This document shows positions 21,507 to 31,386 of a DNA stretch of 43,479 nucleotides, piece by piece. Every line of letters begins with the position of its first letter. The stretch's first letter is position 1. Both the position numbers and the translations under genes were made by a program. Under the pieces are notes generated by a model. It ran no database searches, was not told the DNA's origin, and saw only the letters and a program-made list of their open reading frames with translations. This DNA is from a virus, in IMG/VR virus record IMGVR_UViG_3300032081_000311, positions 1 through 43,479 of that record. One strand, 5' to 3'.

Positions 21507-22312
21507 CGTAAAGACATCTGATACGCAATAGCAGCATTTGCAGCTTCTTGAGTACGATTATCAGAATTCATATTCATATAGTTTCGTAAATCTTTCTCAG
21601 AAAGAGTTCTGCCTGTTTCGCTATTCATATTCATATAGTTTTGTAAATCTTTATCGGATAATCCTCTGCCTGAAGTAGTACGGTTATCAGAAACATCTCT
21701 ACCTAAAACATCATTACTTAACTGAGATACAGCTGTTCTTACATTTTGCCCCATAGGACTTGTAATATTATAAGCTCCTTCACTATTTAGTACAGGGTTT
21801 TCTCTAATACTATTCATAATCATTTGTTTCATCGTTTCAGTATCTGTTAAAGGCATACCCTCTTCAGCATATAACGGTCCACCCATTTCTCTTTTTAAAA
21901 TTTTATCAACGACTTCAGGGTTTGTTTTTTGTAAGGCTTGTAATCCTGGATTTAATGCACCACCACCTGCCATCATCATAGGTTCTTCTTGACCACCTTG
22001 CATCAACATGGCTTTAGCTGTATCTAAAATAGCGACTGCTGCTTGAGGATCACCACCTGTTCTACCGATTGTTGCTTCGGCTAACATTGCTGCATCTTGT
22101 TCAATAGACATTCCTTGTTCTTGAGGTTGTTCAGAAGGCATTTCTTGTCCGCCCATCGGAGGCATAGCTCTTTGTTCTTCTACTACAGGAGGCATTGTTG
22201 GTTGTCCTGATCCCATAGAAGCTAAACCACCTTGCATAGGAGGTCTAGGGGGAACGTTTTGTGTACCGCCTGTTGTTCGTATATTCATTAAGTCTTCTAT
22301 TCCGTTTGCCAT
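21503..22312 (-). CDS. Putative virion protein with LSxKDL repeat, 269 aa
   Basis: The N-terminal half is rich in Met, Pro, Gly and Gln (low complexity). The C-terminal part carries a duplicated unit: GRGLSDKDLQNYMNMNS followed by GRTLSEKDLRNYMNMNS. A related GRTLSDKDL occurs in the virion protein at 26720-28390. The Gly-rich AGGGALNPG (about residues 114-122) is like segments in neighbouring proteins. It is the last gene of the late series and probably an internal virion or accessory structural protein. The stop overlaps the stop of the convergent helicase gene. Confidence 0.65.
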   Translation of the reverse strand: MANGIEDLMNIRTTGGTQNVPPRPPMQGGLASMGSGQPTMPPVVEEQRAMPPMGGQEMPSEQPQEQGMSIEQDAAMLAEATIGRTGGDPQAAVAILDTAKAMLMQGGQEEPMMMAGGGALNPGLQALQKTNPEVVDKILKREMGGPLYAEEGMPLTDTETMKQMIMNSIRENPVLNSEGAYNITSPMGQNVRTAVSQLSNDVLGRDVSDNRTTSGRGLSDKDLQNYMNMNSETGRTLSEKDLRNYMNMNSDNRTQEAANAAIAYQMSLR

Positions 22313-22313
22313 T

Positions 22314-23366
22314 TTATCTCCGTGGTCTAAAGCCTGATTGGAACACTTGAGTAAGTGTATCGTTTTGTTGATTTAAGGGCAACCTTGATAGCCCACTATT
22401 TAACATATTATTATTCCCCATAGGTACTCGACCGCCAAATTTCATACCAGGAGGTTTTGGTATAGGGTCATCTTCAAATCCTGGAGTACTACCAAATAAA
22501 CTTGGATCCATTGGAGGAGTGTATCCTGCTGAAGGATTACTCATAGGTAATTCGTATGGTGTGTAAGGGTTTACAACATCCCGCCCCGTGTATGGATTTT
22601 TTGGAGGTGGCGGAGGTGGCGGAGGTGGTGGTGTATAAATTTCTGGTGGTGTTGTTCCTGGAGGGTAAACGGGTCCTTCATCAGTAAATCCTGGAGGTAA
22701 ATCTCCTGTTTCAGGATCTCTAACCACGACTCCTGGTCCAGGATTATCTGGTGTTCCCACTACTAAAACTAAATCACCGCCTGTTTCAGGGTCGGTAAGG
22801 AGGTTATCTGATACAGGAATATCTACATCAGATGTAGTCGTATCAAATACTTCTTCATAAGGATTAGTTACAACTTCTTCTGGAATATCGGGTATATTTA
22901 TTGGAATATCGTCAAAATTAATATCTATATCTTCAAAATTAATATCGGGTGGAATCGTTGGAATCGTTGGAATATCGGGTAGGTTTATTGGAATATCTTC
23001 AAAATTAATATCGGGTAAAATTTCTGAAATATCTATATCTTCAAAATTAATATCAGGGGGAGTAAAAGGTATACCAAATATTGTAGGATCAAGATTTGTA
23101 TAATCGATATTAGGTATATTAGGTAATGTTGGTATATTAGGTATAAAAGGTGCATTAGGTAACGAAGCTATCCCTTGTTCTGCTTCAGTTGCTTGTATAT
23201 TTTTAAAATCAGCAACGTCAGCTTCGTATTGATCCGTTGCATTACCTCTAGCAAGATTCGCTTCTTTACGCATTTCCATAACATCAACAAGTTCAGGACT
23301 CATAATTCCTGACATATCGAAATCTTCGAATTGAAACATATTGTTATTAAATCTATTTACTGCCAT
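22314..23366 (-). CDS. Low-complexity Pro/Asp/Ile-rich virion protein, 350 aa
   Basis: Residues about 68-165 repeat short INFEDIDI / INLPDIPTIP units, and about 245-260 form a poly-proline run. A Gly-rich MKFGGRVPMGNNNM and a basic end (FRPRR) follow. Such extended, disordered proteins are typical of internal or accessory virion proteins of marine podoviruses. It is coupled to the large gene upstream by a TAATG overlap. No enzymatic motif. Confidence 0.65.
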   Translation of the reverse strand: MAVNRFNNNMFQFEDFDMSGIMSPELVDVMEMRKEANLARGNATDQYEADVADFKNIQATEAEQGIASLPNAPFIPNIPTLPNIPNIDYTNLDPTIFGIPFTPPDINFEDIDISEILPDINFEDIPINLPDIPTIPTIPPDINFEDIDINFDDIPINIPDIPEEVVTNPYEEVFDTTTSDVDIPVSDNLLTDPETGGDLVLVVGTPDNPGPGVVVRDPETGDLPPGFTDEGPVYPPGTTPPEIYTPPPPPPPPPPKNPYTGRDVVNPYTPYELPMSNPSAGYTPPMDPSLFGSTPGFEDDPIPKPPGMKFGGRVPMGNNNMLNSGLSRLPLNQQNDTLTQVFQSGFRPRR

Positions 23367-26300
23367 TATTGAAATGCTCCTACTGCTCTATCTACAACAT
23401 CATCTACAGTTTGTGTTGTTGCCCTACGGGACGGTTGTGTTTTTGTTCCTGTATCATAATCTTCTAAATCATTAGCCAAATCTTGTGTAGCGACTGTTCC
23501 GTATGAAGTTAAAAATCTTATAAAGTTTTGTGCTTTTACTCGACCATCTGCGTAATTCATAGTCATTCTAAACAAGTCAGGGTCTAATAACATTTCACCA
23601 ATAAACCTTCGACTAGCTTCATTAGTTCGTTTTTCTGCCGCGTTAACTCGTCTACCAAACTGTGTGAGTGGTGGGATAACAAATTTCTTAATATATTCAA
23701 TTTTAGTAGCAGGAGCTTCTCGTAATATAGATTGTTCTGCTGCTGATGAAGTAGCAGGTCCTATTTCTCGTTGTACTAAATTGTTAAAAGTTTTAAATAA
23801 TTTGATATATTCTTTACCTTCTTTTCCTAATAAAGGTGTAATAAAATTATCAAAAGTTAATACAGGTCCAGTAACATCTTGTGGTCCAAATCCTTCTGTA
23901 ATTAATCTATTTAAAGCAACGGGATCAACTTCTACTCCACCTGCAACACCTTGTTTAGGTTTTAATATTGATTGATTTATATAACGTTTCGTAACTGCCG
24001 CAACTTGTTCTTTTAATTCAGGGTTATCTTTTATTAAATTCATCAAATATTTTTGATCTTCTAATATTTGTCCTGAAAGTTTTTGTGTTTTACCTGTTTC
24101 TAATAACAACTCTACAACGTTTGCAGCACTCGGGTTAGGGTTGTTCGCACTACCAAACCTTGCACGTAAAAACTGAATCGTATCTTCATTCTTTTGTAAT
24201 TGTTGAATAACGTTTTTCTCGAACTGTTTAGGACTAAAATCAAACATTTTATAATTATCACCAAATATTTCTTTTAACGTACCTCTATGTAATTTCATAA
24301 ATTCACGATAATCTTTAGTAATTTGTAAAGGTGTTTTATCTGCTTGGTCTAAAATATTACGTTGAACATAAGTAGCGATACCTTTTTGTATATCTAATAC
24401 TTCATCAGAACCTTCTTCACGTAAAACTTTCATTAATTGACCAACTCGAGTATTAACGTTACTGCCTGACGTGCTCGAACCTAATAAAAAATCTACAACT
24501 TTTTCAGGCTGTTGTTGATTTAAACTTCTAAATATTTCTGAATTACTTAATTGAATTGCTTCTTTTTGATTAGACCAAGCACCTTTTAAATCTTCTCCGT
24601 AACCTGTGTTTTGTTTATATTCACGTAAAGATTTTTTAGTTACTTTTATGCCTTGAGCTTCCATCTGAGCTTTTGCTCCCTCATCTATTAAAGAATTTAT
24701 CTGTTTTTCTATACCACGTTCTAAGTTTCTAGCAAACCCGACAGCTCCTTTTAAGTTAGGATTGTTACTAGCAAAATCATTTAAAACTACACGAGCATTG
24801 TTTAATTCTTGTAATGTAAAATTAGGATTTTCAAAACCTTCTTTACCTAATCCTTGTAGTCTTTTTAAAACTGCACCCCCTTCTGTGCCTAACATTTGCA
24901 TCAAAATATCTTTTGATTCTTTAGAATCTAAACTACGTAATAATTGATCAGAACCTTTTTTAGTAGATTTAGACCAAGCTGTAGCAGGAGCTCTTGTATA
25001 TCCCGCACCTGTAGTTAAGTCTGTGTACAGTGGGTTGTTTAACGCGTCTGACCAAGCTTGATTAAAAGGTTTTATATAATTTTCTCTTATCTCATTTAAA
25101 CGTGTACGTGTACGAGGAAACATTCCTTCCCCTGCTTTTGCGTCATCTACTTGTTTAAGTAATGTTTGACCTGCGACTGCGGGATCTTCAGCACCGATTA
25201 AATTATTACGCATATTAGTAACAGCGGCTCTTGAATTTTCTTCAAAAGCTAAAACATCTTGTTCTACTAAATTACGTATACTTTGACTTGTTGTTGCACC
25301 TGTAACAGCAGACGTTGCTAAATCAGGTCCTACTTCTTCATTCAAAGCTACAATAAAACGATCGATTATTTCTTGATTTCCGTTTTTAATTTGTTGATAT
25401 AAAGCAGCAAGTTCAGGTGAGTCAGCATTCTTTAAGAAAATAGTTTCTAAATCAGCGGCTTCTATACTCCCTGTTGCTGAAGCTAATGTAGGGTTATATG
25501 CTTTAAGTTCCGCACCTGTACGATTAGCTAGTTCTACTATTGCTTCTTGTATTTCTTGAACAGATCCAGCATTACCGTATAAAACACCATCCGTAGAAAC
25601 AACACCACCTTCAGAAGCTCTTGCTTGTTTCATCAAATCATCTATTTTTTCGAAAAACTCAGGCGGAACATCTTTTCCTGTTATATTTCTCCATATTTTA
25701 GGAACAATATTAACTGCTGTACTAATCGCAGCAGTACCTGCAAAAGCTAAAGAACCAATCATTCCTGATTCTTTTAAAATATCCATAAAATCTCTATCGT
25801 GAGCTCCTGCTACTTGTCCTGCAGTTAGTCTTAAAAAGTCTCCACCTGCCGCACCAACTGCTGACAGACCTGAAATACCTAAAACTTGACCTGCTCGTCG
25901 AATAACTCCTGGATCTTTGGTAGCTGCTCCTCTTAATAAAGGTTCAAACTTTTTAGCTCCATAAACTGTAAGAGCAATATCTCCTGCAATCGCAGGAACT
26001 TCGTTTATTAAAAACTTGTATGTATCTTCAGCTGTAATATAAGGCGTGTTTACTAACTGTTCTTCATCAGAACCTTTTGCTTTATAAACTAACCCTAATG
26101 AAGGCTTACTAGGATTTATATATCGATAAGTTCCGTCTAAACCATATTGATTACCGATAAATTCAATATCTTCTTTTGTTAAATTACGCGGAGCTAAACC
26201 TATTTTAGTTCTAAACCCTGCTTGATCGCCAAAATTATCGAAAGTTATTTCTTTAGCAGGATCAAAACCAAATGCGGCAATCTCTTTAGCTTTTTCAATA

Positions 26301-26716
26301 CCGAAAGGAGCTTGAGGCTCGAATGGTTTATAGTCATCAGGATAATTACCTCTAACTTTAGCGTCTAAACTTCTTGATTGACCTTCAGGTGAATTAAAAT
26401 AATCAACTTGTTTCATATATTCAGGATGACGCTCATACATATCGTATTCGATCGGAGCTCTGTTATAGGGTTTTACTCGATTTTCGAAATCAACAGAAGC
26501 TTCTATTTGATTTAATATATCTTGATCAAATATTTCATTAGCACGAGCATTAAGTTCAGGACTAAAGATAATAGCTGCTGATTGTAATTCTTGGGGAGAA
26601 AGCACCTGTCCGTAGGTAACGTTTGGGTTATTAGTAAGAGCTTGTGTGCCTAATGCTTTTGCCGCTTCGTTCCTTTGCTCAATAAAAGAGTCGTATTGTG
26701 CTTGTGTAACATCCAT
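23366..26716 (-). CDS. Large internal virion (DNA-ejection) protein, 1116 aa
   Basis: The largest protein here. It is mostly helical, with coiled-coil stretches and three hydrophobic segments near residues 238-253, 278-299 and 317-338 (for example LAFAGTAAISTAVNIVPKIW). Size, membrane-active helices and position in a cluster of internal proteins fit the inner-core/ejection proteins of podoviruses that carry DNA across the host envelope (functional analogues of T7 gp15 or gp16). I see no transglycosylase or other enzyme motif. Confidence 0.65.
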   Translation of the reverse strand: MDVTQAQYDSFIEQRNEAAKALGTQALTNNPNVTYGQVLSPQELQSAAIIFSPELNARANEIFDQDILNQIEASVDFENRVKPYNRAPIEYDMYERHPEYMKQVDYFNSPEGQSRSLDAKVRGNYPDDYKPFEPQAPFGIEKAKEIAAFGFDPAKEITFDNFGDQAGFRTKIGLAPRNLTKEDIEFIGNQYGLDGTYRYINPSKPSLGLVYKAKGSDEEQLVNTPYITAEDTYKFLINEVPAIAGDIALTVYGAKKFEPLLRGAATKDPGVIRRAGQVLGISGLSAVGAAGGDFLRLTAGQVAGAHDRDFMDILKESGMIGSLAFAGTAAISTAVNIVPKIWRNITGKDVPPEFFEKIDDLMKQARASEGGVVSTDGVLYGNAGSVQEIQEAIVELANRTGAELKAYNPTLASATGSIEAADLETIFLKNADSPELAALYQQIKNGNQEIIDRFIVALNEEVGPDLATSAVTGATTSQSIRNLVEQDVLAFEENSRAAVTNMRNNLIGAEDPAVAGQTLLKQVDDAKAGEGMFPRTRTRLNEIRENYIKPFNQAWSDALNNPLYTDLTTGAGYTRAPATAWSKSTKKGSDQLLRSLDSKESKDILMQMLGTEGGAVLKRLQGLGKEGFENPNFTLQELNNARVVLNDFASNNPNLKGAVGFARNLERGIEKQINSLIDEGAKAQMEAQGIKVTKKSLREYKQNTGYGEDLKGAWSNQKEAIQLSNSEIFRSLNQQQPEKVVDFLLGSSTSGSNVNTRVGQLMKVLREEGSDEVLDIQKGIATYVQRNILDQADKTPLQITKDYREFMKLHRGTLKEIFGDNYKMFDFSPKQFEKNVIQQLQKNEDTIQFLRARFGSANNPNPSAANVVELLLETGKTQKLSGQILEDQKYLMNLIKDNPELKEQVAAVTKRYINQSILKPKQGVAGGVEVDPVALNRLITEGFGPQDVTGPVLTFDNFITPLLGKEGKEYIKLFKTFNNLVQREIGPATSSAAEQSILREAPATKIEYIKKFVIPPLTQFGRRVNAAEKRTNEASRRFIGEMLLDPDLFRMTMNYADGRVKAQNFIRFLTSYGTVATQDLANDLEDYDTGTKTQPSRRATTQTVDDVVDRAVGAFQ

Positions 26717-26719
26717 ACC

Positions 26720-28390
26720 TTACTGAGTTAAGTCTCTTATTTTTTGTATTTCGAAACTATATTCTTTATTAGGATCTATTGGGTCTCCAGGACGGACGGC
26801 TGTTTTTTGATTTTTTCTATCGTAGAATTTTGCTTCGTGTTGTTGCCATTTTTGTAACTGAGGATTACTTCCATATCTTTGGAAAAAAGGTTTATATGTA
26901 TAAGAATTATAATCTAACCATTGAGCGGTATCTTTACCCTCTACATTAGGCTTGACCATAGGATTATAATACATTTGAACAATCGATTGATAACTCGGAT
27001 CCATCATATCGTATCTAGGCATACCATTAATAGAAATAGCTACTTGTGTTTCAGAATCTAATCCTCGTACTAATTGATCTCCATAACGAAGTAAATTATC
27101 GTTTAATGTTTGAGGAACTTGAGAACTACCAAACCCAACAATTTGTAAATGATAAGCTAAATCTTTATCTGATAACGTTCTACCTGTCTGTCCGTTTGCC
27201 GCAGCAGCCATATAAGCCATTTGTAAAAAGTTTGCACGAGTTGCTGTGTTATTGTAAGAAGCTTCGCCTATAATATCCCTTAAACTTACTCCAGTTGAGT
27301 TTTCAAAATCAAGGGTAGCTTGATTAATTTGATCTTCGTCACCTGATTTAATAGCTAAATAAAGTTGTTTAGCATTATTACCATTACCGAGTAATGTACC
27401 ACCAGTATTATCAGTACTAAAAGCTCCTAAAACCCCATCACTACCACCTATTGTTGCAGCTATTACATCAAAATTAACTAAAGCACTAGCACCTATATTC
27501 ATTAAAGCAGAAGCTGTAGTTGTACCTGCTTTAGTTGGATCTTTAATACCTTCTTGTAACATTTCAATCGTTGAATCAGCTACGTTTAAAAAACTTACAA
27601 CCGCTTGATCTCTAGCAGTTAGTGTTTTATTAGTTTCTACCAAAGCTTTATAGTTAGGATTTTGAAATATATCTAACCCACTGCCCGAGCCTGAGTCTAG
27701 TTTAGCAGGATCAACCCAATTAGGTCCTGCGGGTCTAAAACCATTCTCATCTGCATCAGGGTGTTCAGGATCATTTATAAAAGCAACCCCTGCTTGTGGT
27801 CCTTTGCTTTTTACAAATCCTGGACGGATATCAACAATTCCTACTTTAGCAGAGTCTGAATCTTGTAAATTTAAAAATGCAGCAGTTCCAGTATCTAATT
27901 GATTTTTAATGAAAGCAGCTCTTGTTGTTTCTGTTTGAGCATCTTTAGTAGCGTCGGCTTTACGCATAGCCACATAAGTACTTGCGTAATCTTTTGCTCC
28001 TCTACCCATTTGAGAACTAGCTACAATATTAGCTATTTCATCTAATCCGAAAGTATTAGCTTCTGCTCGTGGTCCAAATAGTTTATATGCGTCTAACGAA
28101 GCTTGTTCTACATCGGTTATATTTTCAGGATCAGCTCCTAAATTTTGTAAATATTGTTCGTCTGTTAATGTTTCAGGTTTTCCTTGAAACATATCCATAA
28201 TACCACCGACTAAAAAAGGTGCTAGTGGTGCTAGTTTTTCTTTAGTCGTTGGCTCTACTGATCTTCGTGGAGCTTGTCTACGTGCTGTAGGAAATTTAAC
28301 AGCCGCAGGATTCATTTTAATAGTCGTTATTCCCCCACCACCACCTTGTTGTGGATTAAGAGATGCGGGACCTATAAACGGTAAAGCCAT
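26720..28390 (-). CDS. Putative internal virion protein, 556 aa
   Basis: The N-terminus is Gly/Gln-rich (LNPQQGGGGGITT), then a helical body. NGQTGRTLSDKDLAYHL (about residues 395-411) shares the GRTLSxKDL element with the protein at 21503-22312. The C-terminus carries YNPMVKPNVEGKD and charged segments. No catalytic motif. It lies between the large ejection-like protein and the coiled-coil protein in the same late series, so a role in the internal core or ejection is likely. Confidence 0.65.
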   Translation of the reverse strand: MALPFIGPASLNPQQGGGGGITTIKMNPAAVKFPTARRQAPRRSVEPTTKEKLAPLAPFLVGGIMDMFQGKPETLTDEQYLQNLGADPENITDVEQASLDAYKLFGPRAEANTFGLDEIANIVASSQMGRGAKDYASTYVAMRKADATKDAQTETTRAAFIKNQLDTGTAAFLNLQDSDSAKVGIVDIRPGFVKSKGPQAGVAFINDPEHPDADENGFRPAGPNWVDPAKLDSGSGSGLDIFQNPNYKALVETNKTLTARDQAVVSFLNVADSTIEMLQEGIKDPTKAGTTTASALMNIGASALVNFDVIAATIGGSDGVLGAFSTDNTGGTLLGNGNNAKQLYLAIKSGDEDQINQATLDFENSTGVSLRDIIGEASYNNTATRANFLQMAYMAAAANGQTGRTLSDKDLAYHLQIVGFGSSQVPQTLNDNLLRYGDQLVRGLDSETQVAISINGMPRYDMMDPSYQSIVQMYYNPMVKPNVEGKDTAQWLDYNSYTYKPFFQRYGSNPQLQKWQQHEAKFYDRKNQKTAVRPGDPIDPNKEYSFEIQKIRDLTQ

Positions 28391-30375
28391 TATCTTCTAT
28401 ACCTATTATACAGTCCTGGAAGACCGATTCCTCCACCACCAGCAAACCTTTGAATAGGACCTGTGGGATCAAATGGAACATAAGGTCCACCAGGAGGTGT
28501 AGTTCCAGGAGGATAAGGTCCACCAGGAGGATAAGGTCCACCAGGAGGTGTAGTTCCAGGAGGTGTAGTTCCAGGAGGTGTAGTTCCAGGAGGTGTAGTT
28601 CCAGGAGGTGTAGTTCCAGGATTATTTACAGGAGGAAGATACGGATTAGGAATAGTCCCTATGTTTGGGTAATAGTTTGAATTATACGCAGGTGCTGCAC
28701 CTGCGTAACCATAACCACCTGCTAACGGTCCAAGAGCCGCGGTAAGCGAACCAACGTTTTGTAAAGTTTGCATCGGTAAGTTGTATTGACCCACAAAGTT
28801 TTGATAATTAAGATCCATAAGGGATTGTTGCCTACCTCTACCTAACCCACCTAATGCTAATTGTTGGTTAATATCGTTTTGTTGTAGCTGTGGTAATAAA
28901 GAAGCCATGCCGCTGTACTGTTGACCAAGAGCACCTAATCCTTGTGCTGCTTGTTGACCTAGTCCTGCGATACCTTGACCGCCTTGTAACCCCATGTTAA
29001 ATTGTTGTTGACCAAGAGCACCTAATTGTTGTCCTCTTTGCATTTGATTTTGAAAAGCTTGTTGATCTAATTGATTTAAAGCTTGCCCTCTTTGCATAGC
29101 TACGTTAATAGCGTTCATCTCTGATTGATTTAAAGCTTCTCCTCGGGCTAATTTAGCTTGTGCTTGTTGTGCTTCAAAACTTCCTAACTGTGCCGCTCTT
29201 GCTAACGTATTTTGAGCTTCTGTTGTTGAAAGATCTCCAAACTGTCTTCCTCTAGCCAATGCTGCAGAACCTTCTTGTTCTGCAAAACCTGCTTCTTGAC
29301 CTGCTAACGAACCTAATTGTTGTGCTCTACCTAAAGCTGTTTGTGCTTGTTGTCCTGAGAAGCCTCCTTCTATACCTGCTAATCCTGATTGTAATCCTGC
29401 TAAACCTGCTTGTCTTGCTTGTTGTGATTCAAATGCTTGTTGTGCTGCATTTCTAGCACCTTCAAAACCTCCTGAACGTATTCCTGCTACTGCTTCTGCT
29501 GCTCCCCTTGCTGTATTTTCAGCAAGTTCACCACGTCTCATTCTAGATCGTGCACCGCCAAAAGCCCCACTACTAACTGCTTCATCTCTAAGACCCATAT
29601 CGCCTTTAGCTAATCCCTCTCTAACATCTGCTAAAGTTTGTTCTACGACTGCATCTTCAAAAGGATTGTAAAAACTACTAACATTACTAGGATTAAAAGC
29701 TCGAGTAGAACCATACCCACTCATTTCTGCTCTACCTAAAGCTCCTCTCGCTTCACCGTAATCTGGTCTTGCTCCTGCAAGTTCTGCTGCTGAACCCGCT
29801 AAACCTGTTCTTGCACCTCTAAAATCTGGTCTTGCTGAAGCTGTTTCAAACCTAGCTAAATCTAAGTTAGGTGCTCCCGCTCTAGTCATTGCTGAAGCTT
29901 CATTAAAACTGGGGAGTGATGATCTAAAATCAGCTAATCCTGGTTGTGTAAATTGAGCGTTTTGTATATCGGCTCTACCTGATTGATCAAAAGTAGCTCC
30001 TCTTGTTATATCGGAAGCTTGTCCACTTAACTGTCTACCTGTAGTTAATCCTCGAGATATTTCATCGGTTCCTCTACCCGTAGCTCTACGTGTTAAACCT
30101 GAAGCTTCGTCTAATAACCCCGCTTGTGCTCCTAAATAGGGTCTATAACTACCAATAGCTGAATCTGCAAGATTCATTGCATATCTTTCTCTAGGATCAA
30201 ATTGAGCTACTCGTGGACCTGTATAAGTAAACGGACTTGAATCAGCTTGTCCTAAATTACTAAATTGATCTCTTAAGAATTGTTGAGCATACGGGAAAAT
30301 ACCTTGTTGTAAAAAATCACCTACGTAACCCGCGGGGGCTTGACTTGAATATTCTTGTTCTTCTCTAGTTGCCAT
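28390..30375 (-). CDS. Coiled-coil, Gln/Ala/Gly-rich virion protein with PPGTT repeats, 661 aa
   Basis: The central 300 residues are rich in Ala, Gln, Gly, Leu and Arg with repeating patterns such as ALARGRQFGDL, TLARAAQLGSF and KLARGEALNQ (a roughly regular helical array). Near the C-terminus six PPGTT units and two PGGPYP units form a collagen-like or extended spacer, followed by FAGGGGIGLPGLYNRY. Size and composition fit an internal or tail-associated structural protein. It follows the gene at 30379 with a three-base gap. Confidence 0.65.
   Translation of the reverse strand: MATREEQEYSSQAPAGYVGDFLQQGIFPYAQQFLRDQFSNLGQADSSPFTYTGPRVAQFDPRERYAMNLADSAIGSYRPYLGAQAGLLDEASGLTRRATGRGTDEISRGLTTGRQLSGQASDITRGATFDQSGRADIQNAQFTQPGLADFRSSLPSFNEASAMTRAGAPNLDLARFETASARPDFRGARTGLAGSAAELAGARPDYGEARGALGRAEMSGYGSTRAFNPSNVSSFYNPFEDAVVEQTLADVREGLAKGDMGLRDEAVSSGAFGGARSRMRRGELAENTARGAAEAVAGIRSGGFEGARNAAQQAFESQQARQAGLAGLQSGLAGIEGGFSGQQAQTALGRAQQLGSLAGQEAGFAEQEGSAALARGRQFGDLSTTEAQNTLARAAQLGSFEAQQAQAKLARGEALNQSEMNAINVAMQRGQALNQLDQQAFQNQMQRGQQLGALGQQQFNMGLQGGQGIAGLGQQAAQGLGALGQQYSGMASLLPQLQQNDINQQLALGGLGRGRQQSLMDLNYQNFVGQYNLPMQTLQNVGSLTAALGPLAGGYGYAGAAPAYNSNYYPNIGTIPNPYLPPVNNPGTTPPGTTPPGTTPPGTTPPGTTPPGGPYPPGGPYPPGTTPPGGPYVPFDPTGPIQRFAGGGGIGLPGLYNRYRR
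28485..28620. repeat. 15-bp tandem repeat inside a virion gene
   Basis: On the plus strand the unit CCAGGAGGTGTAGTT recurs at least five times in tandem (28556-28620) with related units before it. It encodes the PPGTT repeats of the protein at 28390-30375. Copy number is likely to vary by slippage. Confidence 0.8.
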
Positions 30376-30378
30376 AAA

Positions 30379-31386
30379 TTATCCGTATCTTTGATTACCC
30401 ATTTTATTAAACGCGTCTAAACGAGCTAAACCTTTAGCATGACTACCACCACCTGCAGCATCAACTGCGGCTTTAGAAAGCATATATTCACCGTTACTTG
30501 CCATTACAGGTATAAGGTCATCTTTAGGACCTCCTGGACCTCGCATCTGTCCTCCGTGAGGCATGAACATCGGTCTTTGTAAGGCTTTACCTTGGTTAGC
30601 AAAAGTAATTTTAGAACCACCAATCGGTTGTATATTCATTTGTGCTGATCTTCTACGTGCTGAATTTCCTGGAAGTGTTTGTGTACTAACGATACTACCT
30701 TTACGTTCAGGAGCGTCAGAAAGAGCCGCACTTAATACTTTAGTAATTGCACCAATTCCTGCATTAAACATTTCAGGGTTTTCTCCTGCGTAGTTAGATA
30801 TTTCTTGCATCATTGTTTGTTCTTGTCTTATTTCAGGATCGATTCCCGCTAATATTTCAGATTTTGTTGTATCGTTATTAACTATCTGATTTTCCATTAT
30901 ATCTTCAAGCGGTGGGTTTTCTATAATTCCTGATTCAAAATCTACGCCTGAGTCTGGACGAGGCTCTGGTTTAGAAGGTCTACCTGACATTTTTGCAATC
31001 ATAGCTTGGAGTTCTTCAAATTGTTTTAAACCATCAGAGTCTAATAAATTTGTAATTCCAAAACCGTTAGCTCTATACTGAACAGGTCCACCAAAAGCTA
31101 ATGAAGCTAACCCATCTGCATCAAAACCTGATTGTTGTAACATCAATAATAGTTTTTCTTGTTCTGTCATTTCATCAGACATAGCCATGTTTTCACTTTC
31201 GAAATCACCAAAATCTTGTACATCACTTCCTTCAACAGGAGTAACTTGAATATCTCCTCCAGGTTGTAATGCAGGTGCTGTACCGCTACCAATAGCGGCT
31301 TTAGGATCGTTTGCAGTATTACGAGCTATTTTACCTGCAAGAAGATTACCTCCTATGGTAATTATCGCAGTTTTTATCATACTCAT
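30379..31386 (-). CDS. Putative virion protein, 335 aa
   Basis: The start MSMIKTAIITIGGNLLAGKI has a hydrophobic N-terminus. The body has FGGPVQYRANGFG, and the C-terminus has GGPKDDLIPVMASNGEYMLS followed by AGGGSHAKGLARLDAFNKMG. The last pattern (P-x-D-x-I-P-x-M-x-S-x-G-E-Y) is frequent at the ends of phage structural proteins. No enzyme motif. ATG 31386 overlaps the cupin stop (ATGA). Probably a structural or assembly protein. Confidence 0.65.
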   Translation of the reverse strand: MSMIKTAIITIGGNLLAGKIARNTANDPKAAIGSGTAPALQPGGDIQVTPVEGSDVQDFGDFESENMAMSDEMTEQEKLLLMLQQSGFDADGLASLAFGGPVQYRANGFGITNLLDSDGLKQFEELQAMIAKMSGRPSKPEPRPDSGVDFESGIIENPPLEDIMENQIVNNDTTKSEILAGIDPEIRQEQTMMQEISNYAGENPEMFNAGIGAITKVLSAALSDAPERKGSIVSTQTLPGNSARRRSAQMNIQPIGGSKITFANQGKALQRPMFMPHGGQMRGPGGPKDDLIPVMASNGEYMLSKAAVDAAGGGSHAKGLARLDAFNKMGNQRYG

